From: Friedmanniella luteola
GTDB taxonomy: Bacteria > Actinomycetota > Actinomycetes > Propionibacteriales > Propionibacteriaceae
Direction: 5' to 3'
Assembly: GCF_900105065.1 (NCBI RefSeq)
Contig: NZ_LT629749.1
Span: 3,224,001 to 3,288,000, forward strand
DNA: 64,000 bases
Positions 49,797 through 57,582 of this stretch are shown piece after piece; positions within the stretch are counted from its first letter, which is position 1, and each line of letters opens with the position of its first letter. The position numbers and the translations under genes are program-made. The notes under the pieces are model-generated. The model had not been told where the DNA came from. It saw only the letters and a program-made list of their open reading frames with translations, and made no database searches.

Positions 49797-50534
49797 TCAG
49801 GGCTCGACGACCAGCCCGGTCCCACGGTCGAGCACGCCCTGCCGCAGCCGGGTCAGCACCGCGGGAGCGGTCGGTGCGGCCTCGGGCGCGAGAGCTACCA
49901 GGGCGGCCAGCACGTCGTCGGGACGCACGGCAGGGACGGTGTGCTCGAGGGTCACGAGCAGTCGACGGCTGCCGACGGCGGGCGGGCCGACGGGCTCCTC
50001 CCCCGCCGCCGGGACCAGCGTGACGACGGCGGCGCGGGCGTCGAAGTGCCGCAGCCCGTTCTTCGTCATCCGCTGGACCTGCACCTCGTCCGCGGCGAGG
50101 AACCGCGCGACGGCCGCGTCGAGCACCGGCTCCGGAACACCCGCCAGGTCGAGGGCCCAGAGCGAGCCCGTCAGCAGGTCCGCCAGCGCGCCGGGCGTGG
50201 CGGGCACCACCTCGACGACGTCCAGGCCCGGCGGCAGGGCGGCGTCGAGCGCGTCGCGGACCTTCGCGGGGTCGCAGGTGGCGGAGAGCCCGATCTCCAG
50301 GTACTCGGCCTCGCTGGCCGCGCCGGTCGGCGAGGCGTTGGCGTAGGCGATCCGCGGGTGCGGGCTGAAGCCCGAGGAGTAGGCCATCGGCACGCCGGCG
50401 CGGCGGAGCGCCCGCTCGAAGGCCCGGCCGAAGTCGCGGTGGCTCGTGAAGCGGGCCCGGCCGCGCTTGGCGTAGCGGACGCGCAGCCGCTGCACCGGCG
50501 GTGCCTGCTGCTCCGGCTGGGTCCGTGTCGCCAT
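49797..50534 (-). CDS. TIGR03936-type (DUF2344) radical-SAM-linked protein
   Basis: A 245-residue protein opening VQRLRVRYAKRGRARFTSHRDFGRAFERALRRAGVPMAYSSGFSPHPRIAYANASPTGAASEAEYLEIGLS, the unmistakable DUF2344 signature (Y-x-K-x-G-x-x-R-F-x-S-H-x-D and GFSPHPR). It normally lies next to, or is fused to, the TIGR03960 radical SAM protein, found here at 52079-54055 but separated by two other genes. The joint function is unknown, with a proposed link to tRNA or ribosome modification. Confidence 0.9.
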   Translation of the reverse strand: MATRTQPEQQAPPVQRLRVRYAKRGRARFTSHRDFGRAFERALRRAGVPMAYSSGFSPHPRIAYANASPTGAASEAEYLEIGLSATCDPAKVRDALDAALPPGLDVVEVVPATPGALADLLTGSLWALDLAGVPEPVLDAAVARFLAADEVQVQRMTKNGLRHFDARAAVVTLVPAAGEEPVGPPAVGSRRLLVTLEHTVPAVRPDDVLAALVALAPEAAPTAPAVLTRLRQGVLDRGTGLVVEP

Positions 50535-50732
50535 GGCCGACCACCCTACTGGCCCGGGTCCGGCCGACCGGGTGGAGCCGACGGTCGAACCGGCGGCCCC
50601 GCGACGTCGTCTCCCGGGGTGGAGCCACGGCGTCGTCGGCCTGCACCGGTCCTCTAGGGCGGTCGTGACGGACGGGCCCACCCATCCACGAGGACCGGCG
50701 CCGTCGGGTGACCGGTCGACCAGGAGGTCGTC

Positions 50733-51224
50733 ATGCCCACCACCACCCACCGCCGTCTCGCCATCGGCGCCGCCGCCCTGATCCTGGTGGCGGGCGCGGC
50801 GCCTGCCGTCGCCGACGACGGGCACCACTACCGGCAGACCCACGCCCGGGGCACCCTGCTCTCGGCCCAGCTCATCGGCAGCCTCACCACCGACGCCGAC
50901 CTGGCGGGCGTCGCGCCGGGCGGGGCCGACTGGTCGGTCAGCCGCAGCAGCGTCAAGGTCAAGGCCAACGGCCGGGTCGAGGTCCGCGTCCGGGACCTGG
51001 TGCTGACCAGCACCGGCGCCAACCCGGTCACGACGATCTCGGCCAGCCTGGTCTGCAACGGGAAGGTCGTCGACACCGTCGGGCCGGTCGCCTACGACAC
51101 CGACGGCGACGCCCGGATCCGCGACCGGTTCGCCGTCCCGGAGCGCTGCCTGGCCCCGGCCGTGCTGCTCAACCCCGCTGACCGGGTGGGGACCTACATC
51201 GCCGCCAGCGGTCAGGCGGGCTGA
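50733..51224 (+). CDS. Secreted protein of unknown function
   Basis: A 163-residue protein. RRLAIGAAALILVAGAAPAVADDGHH is a Sec signal peptide with a likely cut after AVA. The mature part is beta-rich (DWSVSRSSVKVKANGRVEVRVRDLVLTSTGANPVTTISASLVCNGKVVDTVGPVAYDTDGDARIRDRFAVPERCLAPAVLLNP) and contains two cysteines that could form a disulphide. Small exported beta-sandwich proteins of this kind are frequent in Geodermatophilaceae-type genomes. Excellent AGGAGG site before the ATG. No family known to me. Confidence 0.75.
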   Translation: MPTTTHRRLAIGAAALILVAGAAPAVADDGHHYRQTHARGTLLSAQLIGSLTTDADLAGVAPGGADWSVSRSSVKVKANGRVEVRVRDLVLTSTGANPVTTISASLVCNGKVVDTVGPVAYDTDGDARIRDRFAVPERCLAPAVLLNPADRVGTYIAASGQAG

Positions 51225-51324
51225 GGGCCGCCCGGGTCGGCCCGGTCCGGGTGCGCGACGGCGGCCTCCGCCTCGCCGCCCGGACCGTCCGGGCCTGCTC
51301 GGCGCTGCCGTCGCGGCGCTGGGC

Positions 51325-51945
51325 TCAGCGGTAGAGCTTCTCCGCGTACGCGGGCCCGTAGTAGGCGGTCAGGGCCTCCAACGTCTCCTCCCGCGCCTCC
51401 AGGGCCTGGGCGATGACCGGCCGCGGCGGGACCGGGTCGTCCCAGCTCTGCGGGTCCCACAGCCGGGAGCGCAGGAAGGCCTTGGAGCAGTGGTGGAAGA
51501 CCTCCTCCACCTCCACGACCAGCGCGACCAGGGGCCGGTGGCCCTTCACCACCAGCGTGTCGAAGAACGGCGCGTCGGACACCAGGCGGGCCCGCCCGTT
51601 CACCCGGAGCGTGTCCCCGCGACCGGGGATGAGGAAGATCAGCCCGACGTGCGGGTTGGCGAGCACGTTCCGGAAGCCGTCGACCCGCCGGTTGCCCGGC
51701 CGCTCGGCGATGGCCAGCGTGTGGTCGTCGAGGACGTGGACGAGGCCGCCCGCCGGGTCGCCCTTGGGCGAGACGTCGCAGCGCCCCTCGGCGTCGGCCG
51801 TGGCCAGCAGGCAGAACGGCGACGCGGCCAGCCACTGCCGGTCCAGCTCGTGCAGGGCGGTCCGGCCCTTGTCCCGCGCCCGCGCGGTCGGCTCGCCCAG
51901 CAGGCCGGTGAGCTCGTCGACGGTGGTGATCTCCGACCAGGTCAT
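51325..51945 (-). CDS. Pyridoxamine-5'-phosphate-oxidase-like FMN protein (MSMEG_1061/TIGR04025 type)
   Basis: A 206-residue protein of the split-barrel FMN-binding fold: FCLLATADAEGRCDVSPKGDPAGGLVHVLDDHTLAIAERPGNRRVDGFRNVLANPHVGLIFLIPGRGDTLRVNGRARLV. DVSPKGDP-G and ERPGNRR-D-xxNxLxNP are hallmarks of the subgroup. VEEVFHHCSKAFLRSRLWDP ends the domain. Members bind FMN or F420 and reduce or oxidise unknown substrates. It lies between the two radical-SAM-linked genes. Confidence 0.88.
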   Translation of the reverse strand: MTWSEITTVDELTGLLGEPTARARDKGRTALHELDRQWLAASPFCLLATADAEGRCDVSPKGDPAGGLVHVLDDHTLAIAERPGNRRVDGFRNVLANPHVGLIFLIPGRGDTLRVNGRARLVSDAPFFDTLVVKGHRPLVALVVEVEEVFHHCSKAFLRSRLWDPQSWDDPVPPRPVIAQALEAREETLEALTAYYGPAYAEKLYR

Positions 51946-52078
51946 GCCGCCACCCTAGGCACGCGGGCGGCCCGGCCGCACCGTCATTCCCGGCCAACGG
52001 CGGGACGACGCATCTGCGGGGTGGCGACAGCCCCGGCCGGGCGACCTGGCTGCCGTCCGCCCGCAGCCACCGGCTGCG

Positions 52079-54055
52079 TCAGCTCAGGCGGGAGGTCACC
52101 GCGGCGATCGGCAGCAGGGTCTTGCCGGTGGGGCCGACCTGGATCGAGGTGTCCATCTGCGGGCAGACCCCGCAGTCGAAGCAGGGGGTCCAGCGGCAGT
52201 CCTCCACCTCCACCTCGTCGAGGGCGTCCTGCCAGTCCTCCCAGAGCCAGTCGCGGTCCAGGCCCGAGTCGAGGTGGTCCCAGGGCAGCACCTCGGCGTA
52301 GTCCCGCTCGCGGGTGGTGTACCAGTCGACGTCGACGCCGTAGGGCGCGAGCGCCTCCGCGGCGCAGCGCATCCAGCGCTCGTAGGAGAAGTGCTCGCTC
52401 CAGCCGTCGAAGCGGCCGCCGTCGCGCCAGACGGCCTCGATGACCCGGCCGACGCGGCGGTCGCCCCGGCTCAGCAGGCCCTCGACGATGCCCGGCTTGC
52501 CGTCGTGGTAGCGGAAACCGATGGCCTTGGCGTACTGCTTGTCCCGCTGGACGGCCTGGCGCAGCTTGGTGAGGCGGGCGTCGACGACGTCGGCGTCGCA
52601 CTGCGCGGCCCACTGGAACGGGGTGTGCGGCTTGGGCACGAACCCGCCGATGGAGACGGTGCAGCGGATGTCGCGCCGGCCGCTGACCCGCCGGCCGGTG
52701 TCGATCACCCGCTTGGTGAGGTCGGCGATGGCCAGCACGTCCTCGTCGGTCTCGGTCGGCAGGCCGCACATGAAGTAGAGCTTCACCTGCCGCCAGCCGT
52801 TGGCGTACGCGGCCGCGACGGTGCGGATCAGGTCGTCGTCGGTGACCATCTTGTTGATCACCTGCCGCAGCCGCTGGGAGCCGCCCTCGGGCGCGAAGGT
52901 GAGCCCCGAGCGCCGGCCGTTGCGGGAGAGCTCGTTCGCCAGGTCGATGTTGAACGCGTCGACGCGGGTGCTGGGCAGCGACAGCGACACGTTGGTGCCC
53001 TCGTAGCGGTCGGCGAGCTGCTTGGTGACCTCGGCGATCTCGGAGTGGTCGGCGCTGGACAGGCTGAGCAGGCCGACCTCCTCCAGCCCGGTCGCCTCGA
53101 TCCCGCCCTGCACCATGGCGCCGATGGTGTCGATGCTGCGCTCCCGGACCGGGCGGGTGATCATCCCGGCCTGGCAGAAGCGGCAGCCGCGGGTGCAGCC
53201 GCGGAAGATCTCGACCGAGTACCGCTCGTGGACGGTCTCCGCCAGCGGCACCAGCGGCTTCTTGGGGTACGGCCAGGCGTCCAGGTCCATCACCGTGTGC
53301 TTGGTGATCCGGAAGGGGACGCCGCTGCGGTTGGGCGCGACCCGCTGGATCCGGCCGTCGGGGAGGAAGTCGACGTCGTAGAACTTGGGCACGTAGACCG
53401 CGCCGCCGGCGGCGAGCCGCATCAGCAGCCCGTCGCGGCCCCCCGGCCGCCCCTCGACCTTCCACTCCCGCACCACCTCGGAGATCTTGAGGGCGATCTC
53501 CTCGCCGTCGCCGAGGACGGCGGCGTCGATGAAGTCGGCGATCGGCTCGGGGTTGAAGGCGGCGTGCCCGCCGGCCAGCACGACCGGGTCGTGCTCGCGC
53601 CGGTCGCGGGCGTGCAACGGGATGCCCGCCAGGTCCAGCGCGGTCAGCATGTTGGTGTAGCCCAGCTCGGTGGCGAAGCTGAGCCCGAAGACGTCGAAGG
53701 CGCCGACCGGGCGGTGGCTGTCCAGCGTGAACTGCGGCACCCCGTGCTCGCGCATCAGCTGCTCCAGGTCTGCCCACACCGCGTAGGTGCGCTCGGCGAG
53801 GATCCAGTCGCGCTCGTTCAGCACCTCGTAGAGGATCGCGACGCCCTGGTTGGGCAGGCCGACCTCGTAGGCGTCGGGGTAGCTGAGGCACCAGCGGACC
53901 TCGGTGGCGTCCCAGTCCTTGGTGACGCTGTTCAGCTCGCCGCCCACGTACTGGATCGGCTTGCTCACCCGGGCCAGCAGCGGCTCCAGCCGGGGGAACA
54001 GGGATTCCGGGGCCGAGGTGTCCGGTGCGGGCGTCTCCGGTGCTGGGGCAGTCAT
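52079..54055 (-). CDS. B12-binding radical SAM protein (TIGR03960 family)
   Basis: A 658-residue protein. Residues ~25-230 hold a cobalamin-binding-like domain (YVGGELNSVTKDWDATEVRWCLSYPDAYEVGLPNQGVAILYEVLNERDWILAERTYAVWADLE). The radical SAM motif is CTRGCRFCQAG (CxxxCxxC, ~residue 295) for the 4Fe-4S cluster and SAM. A C-terminal cluster, CRWTPCFDCGVCPQ, may bind another iron-sulphur centre. The family partners with DUF2344 (49797-50534). Biochemical role is not known. Usual length and start. Confidence 0.93.
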   Translation of the reverse strand: MTAPAPETPAPDTSAPESLFPRLEPLLARVSKPIQYVGGELNSVTKDWDATEVRWCLSYPDAYEVGLPNQGVAILYEVLNERDWILAERTYAVWADLEQLMREHGVPQFTLDSHRPVGAFDVFGLSFATELGYTNMLTALDLAGIPLHARDRREHDPVVLAGGHAAFNPEPIADFIDAAVLGDGEEIALKISEVVREWKVEGRPGGRDGLLMRLAAGGAVYVPKFYDVDFLPDGRIQRVAPNRSGVPFRITKHTVMDLDAWPYPKKPLVPLAETVHERYSVEIFRGCTRGCRFCQAGMITRPVRERSIDTIGAMVQGGIEATGLEEVGLLSLSSADHSEIAEVTKQLADRYEGTNVSLSLPSTRVDAFNIDLANELSRNGRRSGLTFAPEGGSQRLRQVINKMVTDDDLIRTVAAAYANGWRQVKLYFMCGLPTETDEDVLAIADLTKRVIDTGRRVSGRRDIRCTVSIGGFVPKPHTPFQWAAQCDADVVDARLTKLRQAVQRDKQYAKAIGFRYHDGKPGIVEGLLSRGDRRVGRVIEAVWRDGGRFDGWSEHFSYERWMRCAAEALAPYGVDVDWYTTRERDYAEVLPWDHLDSGLDRDWLWEDWQDALDEVEVEDCRWTPCFDCGVCPQMDTSIQVGPTGKTLLPIAAVTSRLS

Positions 54056-54067
54056 GGTGCGTCCAGG

Positions 54068-54469
54068 CTAACGGCCGTCGGCGGGGCCGTCGCGTCCCTC
54101 CTCGGGCGCGGGACCCAGCGTGAAGCCGGCCCGGGCCAGGTCCTCGGCGAGGTCGTCGCGGTCCAGCAGGTCCCGGCGGACCTGGTTGCTGCGGTAGACG
54201 GTGCGGCTCACCAGGTGCGCGGCCACCGGGGCGGTGGTCAGCTGCAGCGCGGCGATCAGCACGACGGTGCCGAACGCCGCCCAGCTGCGCAGGGACAGCT
54301 CGACTCCGGTCGCGACGAGGATCAGCCCCAGCGTCTGCGGCTTGGTGGCCGCGTGCATCCGGCTCAGCACGTCGGGGAACCGGGCCAGGCCCACGGCCGC
54401 GGTGAGGCAGAGGAACGCGCCGAGCAGCACGCAGCCGGCGCCGACGACGTCGAGGACCGCGGCGGTCAC
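54068..54469 (-). CDS. mrpG: Mrp antiporter subunit G
   Basis: A 133-residue protein: VTAAVLDVVGAGCVLLGAFLCLTAAVGLARFPDVLSRMHAATKPQTLGLILVATGVEL, the MnhG signature (GLxRFPDxxxRMHAATKxxTLG) with three membrane helices and a charged tail. Part of the multi-subunit Na+(K+)/H+ antiporter. GTG start overlaps the mrpF stop. Confidence 0.93.
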   Translation of the reverse strand: MTAAVLDVVGAGCVLLGAFLCLTAAVGLARFPDVLSRMHAATKPQTLGLILVATGVELSLRSWAAFGTVVLIAALQLTTAPVAAHLVSRTVYRSNQVRRDLLDRDDLAEDLARAGFTLGPAPEEGRDGPADGR

Positions 54470-54810
54470 CGCCCCTCCTCCGCGCCGGTCCCCGGGTCCG
54501 CGGGCGGCTGCTGGCTCTCCACGTCCCAGCGCGTCGCCTTGTCCCGGTCGGCGACGAAGCGGGCGATGCTCACCGAGCCGGCGAAGCCGAGCAGGGAGAG
54601 CACCAGCATCACCGGGAGGGTCGTGCTGTGGTCGTTGAGGACCGCCTCCAGCGCCAGCGCGGCGATGACCACGGCGATCAGCACGTCCGCGGCCACCACC
54701 CGGTCGAGGCTGCTCGGACCGCGGGACATCCGGGCCACCGTCAGCACCGCGGCCACCGCCAGCATCAGCGCCCCGGCCGCGACCATGACCACCACCACCT
54801 GGTCGACCAT
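54466..54810 (-). CDS. mrpF: Mrp antiporter subunit F
   Basis: A 114-residue protein: VVVVMVAAGALMLAVAAVLTVARMSRGPSSLDRVVAADVLIAVVIAALALEAVLN, matching MnhF with the conserved RxxRGPSxLDRVVAxD segment and three membrane helices. The hydrophilic tail (VESQQPPADPGTGAEEGR) is longer than usual. Coupled at both ends by overlaps. Confidence 0.93.
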   Translation of the reverse strand: MVDQVVVVMVAAGALMLAVAAVLTVARMSRGPSSLDRVVAADVLIAVVIAALALEAVLNDHSTTLPVMLVLSLLGFAGSVSIARFVADRDKATRWDVESQQPPADPGTGAEEGR

Positions 54811-55424
54811 CAGGACCCCTCTCCCGCACGCGTGGGCAGGCCCGGCTGCGGCCGGCCCTCCTCGAGGGCGGCGACCTCCTCGGCGGAGCCGAAGGTCCGC
54901 AGCACCCGGGCCTCGGCGTCCAGGACGGCCCGGACGGCCGTCTCGATCGCCGCGTCGTCGGTGGCGCCCAGCACGTGCAGGTAGAGGGTGCTGCTGGCCC
55001 GGTGGACCTCCAGGACGAGGGTGCCCGGCACCAGCGAGACCAGCTCGGCGGTCTGGGTCAGGTAGAGGTCGGAGCGGCTGCGCAGCTGCACACGGACGAT
55101 CGAGCTGCGGGGCACGGTGCCGGAGCGGAAGGCCAGGGCGACGACGTCGACGCTGGCCCGGAACGCGTCGACCAGCAGCCGGACCAGCAGCCGGAGACCC
55201 CGCGCGGGGCGGAAGCGGCCGTGCAGGTCGATCGGCGGCAGCGGGAAGACCAGGCCGACCAGCACGGCCACCAGCACCCCGGTGAGGACGAGGAACAGGG
55301 AGACCTCGTCCCACAGCAGCACCCACACCACCGTCAGCACGGCGACGTTGACCGGGTTCACGCGTCGCCGGGGGCGTGCCGTCGGCGGCGTCCGGCCCGC
55401 CGCCTCCGCCTGCTCGGTGCTCAC
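54810..55424 (-). CDS. mrpE: Mrp antiporter subunit E
   Basis: A 204-residue protein with membrane helices at VNVAVLTVVWVLLWDEVSLFLVLTGVLVAVLVGLVFPLPPI, followed by the MnhE core LLVRLLVDAFRASVDVVALAFRSGTVPRSSIVRVQLRSRSDLYLTQTAELVSLVPGTLVLEVHRASSTLYLHVLG. The SLVPGTLVLEVDxxxxxLYVHVL motif is diagnostic. GTG start, overlapping the mrpD stop by four bases. Confidence 0.93.
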   Translation of the reverse strand: MSTEQAEAAGRTPPTARPRRRVNPVNVAVLTVVWVLLWDEVSLFLVLTGVLVAVLVGLVFPLPPIDLHGRFRPARGLRLLVRLLVDAFRASVDVVALAFRSGTVPRSSIVRVQLRSRSDLYLTQTAELVSLVPGTLVLEVHRASSTLYLHVLGATDDAAIETAVRAVLDAEARVLRTFGSAEEVAALEEGRPQPGLPTRAGEGS

Positions 55425-57010
55425 CGGACCCCCTCCGGCAGCACCGCGCGCACGTAGGTGAGGCCGTCGACGATGTCGGTGGCCGAGCGCTCCGCGTACC
55501 CGTAGAGCGGGCCGGCGACGACGGTGAGGCCGACCCCGAGCAGCACCACGACGACCGCCGTGGCCACCATCGGCCGCGGCAGTCGCGTCCGGGTCCGCTC
55601 GCCGGCGGCGGCCAGCCGCGCGCCCGTGCCGGGGGCGACGACCCCGCCGCCGTCCGCCTCGCCGGCCACCAGCTCGAGGGCGTCCGGCTCGGCCGTGCGG
55701 GGCCGCCAGAAGGCGCGGTTCCACACCTTGGCCATGGCGTAGAGGGTCAGCAGGCTGGTCAGCACCGAGCCGCCCACCAGCAGCAGCGGCAGGAAGCCGC
55801 CGGCCTGCACCCCGGCCTCCAGCAGCCCCACCTTCCCGACGAAGCCGGACAGCGGCGGGATGCCGGCGAGGTTCATGGCCGGGACGAAGAACAGGACACC
55901 CAGCACGGGCGAGGCCGCGGCCAGCCCGCCCAGCCGGTTGAGCGACGTGCTGCCGCCGCGGGTCTCGATCAGCCCGGTGACGAGGAACAGCGTCGTCTGG
56001 ATGGTGATGTGGTGGGCGGTGTAGAAGATGGCCCCCGCGTAGCCGGAGACGCTGGCCAGGCCGATCCCGAAGACCATGTAGCCGATGTGGCTGACCAGGG
56101 TGAACGAGAGCATCCGCTTGATCTCGGACTGGGCGATGGCGCCGAGGATGCCGACGACCATGGTGGCCAGGGCCGCCCACAGCAGCAGGCCGGTCAGGTG
56201 GCTGTCGGGGAACAGCACGGTCTGGGTGCGGATGATGGCGTAGACGCCGACCTTGGTGAGCAGGCCCGCGAAGACGGCGGTGACGGGCGCCGGGGCCGTG
56301 GGGTAGGAGTCCGGCAGCCAGGCCGACATCGGGAAGACGGCCGCCTTGATCGCGAAGACGGTGAGCAGCAGCAGCTGCAGGACCAGCTGGACGCCGTCCG
56401 GCAGCGCCGGCAGCCGGAGCGCGAGCTGCGCGATGTTGACGGTGCCGGTGGCGGCGTAGACGGCCGCCAGCGCGACGAGGAACAGCGTCGAGGACAGCAG
56501 GCTCACCACGACGTAGGTGCTGCCGGCGCGGACCCGCTCCCCCGTGCCGCCGAGGGTCAGCAGCACGTAGGAGGCGAACAGCAGCATCTCGAAGCCGACG
56601 AACAGGTTGAACAGGTCGCCGGCCAGGAAGGCGTTGGAGACGCCGGCGGACAGCACGAGCAGCGTCGGGTGGAAGATCGAGACCGGTGTCTCGCGCTTGC
56701 GCTCCTCCTCGTCGGCGCCCATCGAAAACAGCAGCACCAGGAGCGTGACCACCGAGCTGACCACGAGCATCAGGGCGGACAGCCGGTCGGCGACGAGGGC
56801 GATGCCCAGGGGCTGCGGCCAGGCGCCCACCCAGAGCACGATCGGCCCGAGCCGGTCGGTGAGGTGCATCAGCGTGCCGGACACCGCGACCACCGCCACC
56901 ATGACGACGGTCGAGACCAGGCGCTGGGCGCGCGGACGCCGGTTGAGGGCCAGCGCGAGGCCGGCGCCGAGGATCGGCAGCAGCACCGGCAGGGGCACGA
57001 GGTTGTTCAT
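55421..57010 (-). CDS. mrpD: Mrp antiporter subunit D (NuoN/NuoL-like proton channel)
   Basis: A 529-residue protein with about 14 membrane helices, of the NADH-dehydrogenase ND4/ND5-like family. NLFVGFEMLLFASYVLLTLG carries the key glutamate; KAAVFPMSAWLPDSYPTAPAPVTAVFAGLLTKVGVYAIIRT the key lysine and proton-path histidine/lysine region; SEIKRMLSFTLVSHIGYMVFGIGL and AHHITIQTTLFLVTGLIE follow. A loop near residue 455-490 is hydrophilic. Starts ATG overlapping mrpC by four bases. Confidence 0.94.
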   Translation of the reverse strand: MNNLVPLPVLLPILGAGLALALNRRPRAQRLVSTVVMVAVVAVSGTLMHLTDRLGPIVLWVGAWPQPLGIALVADRLSALMLVVSSVVTLLVLLFSMGADEEERKRETPVSIFHPTLLVLSAGVSNAFLAGDLFNLFVGFEMLLFASYVLLTLGGTGERVRAGSTYVVVSLLSSTLFLVALAAVYAATGTVNIAQLALRLPALPDGVQLVLQLLLLTVFAIKAAVFPMSAWLPDSYPTAPAPVTAVFAGLLTKVGVYAIIRTQTVLFPDSHLTGLLLWAALATMVVGILGAIAQSEIKRMLSFTLVSHIGYMVFGIGLASVSGYAGAIFYTAHHITIQTTLFLVTGLIETRGGSTSLNRLGGLAAASPVLGVLFFVPAMNLAGIPPLSGFVGKVGLLEAGVQAGGFLPLLLVGGSVLTSLLTLYAMAKVWNRAFWRPRTAEPDALELVAGEADGGGVVAPGTGARLAAAGERTRTRLPRPMVATAVVVVLLGVGLTVVAGPLYGYAERSATDIVDGLTYVRAVLPEGVR

Positions 57011-57582
57011 CGGGCCTCCCCCGCAGGTCGGCTGAGGTCGGCGGCGGCGTCGGGCTCGCCGCGGGCGACCGCCCCGGCCTCGTCGCCGCGCTCCACCTCC
57101 GGGGCGTCCTCGGCCTCGGGGTCGGGCGCGGGGACCCGCTCGCCCTCCTCGTCGCCCGTGCCCTGGCCGACCTCGTCCGGGTGGCCGTCGTCGTCCTCGT
57201 CGTAGGAGTCCGACGCCAGGTCGGCCTCGGCCAGCCGGCGGATCGCGGCGTCCTCGACGTCGTCGGCGACCTCGTCGTGGCCGTTCAGCTGGAAGCTGCG
57301 GTACGCCAGCGCCAGCAGGTAGGCGGTGACGCCGAGGGTGATGACGATGGCCGTCAGCACCATGGCCTGCGGCAGCGGGTCGCTCATCTGCGCCGGGTCG
57401 GTGACGCCGATGATCGGGGCGCCGCCGGCGGCCCCGCTGGCCACGAGGAACATCGCGTTGACGCCGTTGGACGCCAGCAGGACGCCGATGAGGATGCGGG
57501 TCAGGGAGCGCTCCAGCAGCAGGTAGACCCCGGCGGCCACGAGGACGCCGGAGATCAGCACGAGGGTGAGGTTGGGGCTCAT
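57007..57582 (-). CDS. mrpC: Mrp antiporter subunit C, with long acidic tail
   Basis: A 191-residue protein. Residues 1-100 are MnhC (NuoK-like): LISGVLVAAGVYLLLERSLTRILIGVLLASNGVNAMFLVASG and DPLPQAMVLTAIVITLGVTAYLLALAYRSF with the conserved glutamine and glutamate/asparagine positions. The last ~85 residues are strongly acidic (YDEDDDGHPDEVGQGTGDEEGERVPAPDPEAEDAPEVERGDE), a tail seen in actinobacterial MrpC proteins but absent in Bacillus. Three membrane helices. Confidence 0.93.
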   Translation of the reverse strand: MSPNLTLVLISGVLVAAGVYLLLERSLTRILIGVLLASNGVNAMFLVASGAAGGAPIIGVTDPAQMSDPLPQAMVLTAIVITLGVTAYLLALAYRSFQLNGHDEVADDVEDAAIRRLAEADLASDSYDEDDDGHPDEVGQGTGDEEGERVPAPDPEAEDAPEVERGDEAGAVARGEPDAAADLSRPAGEAR

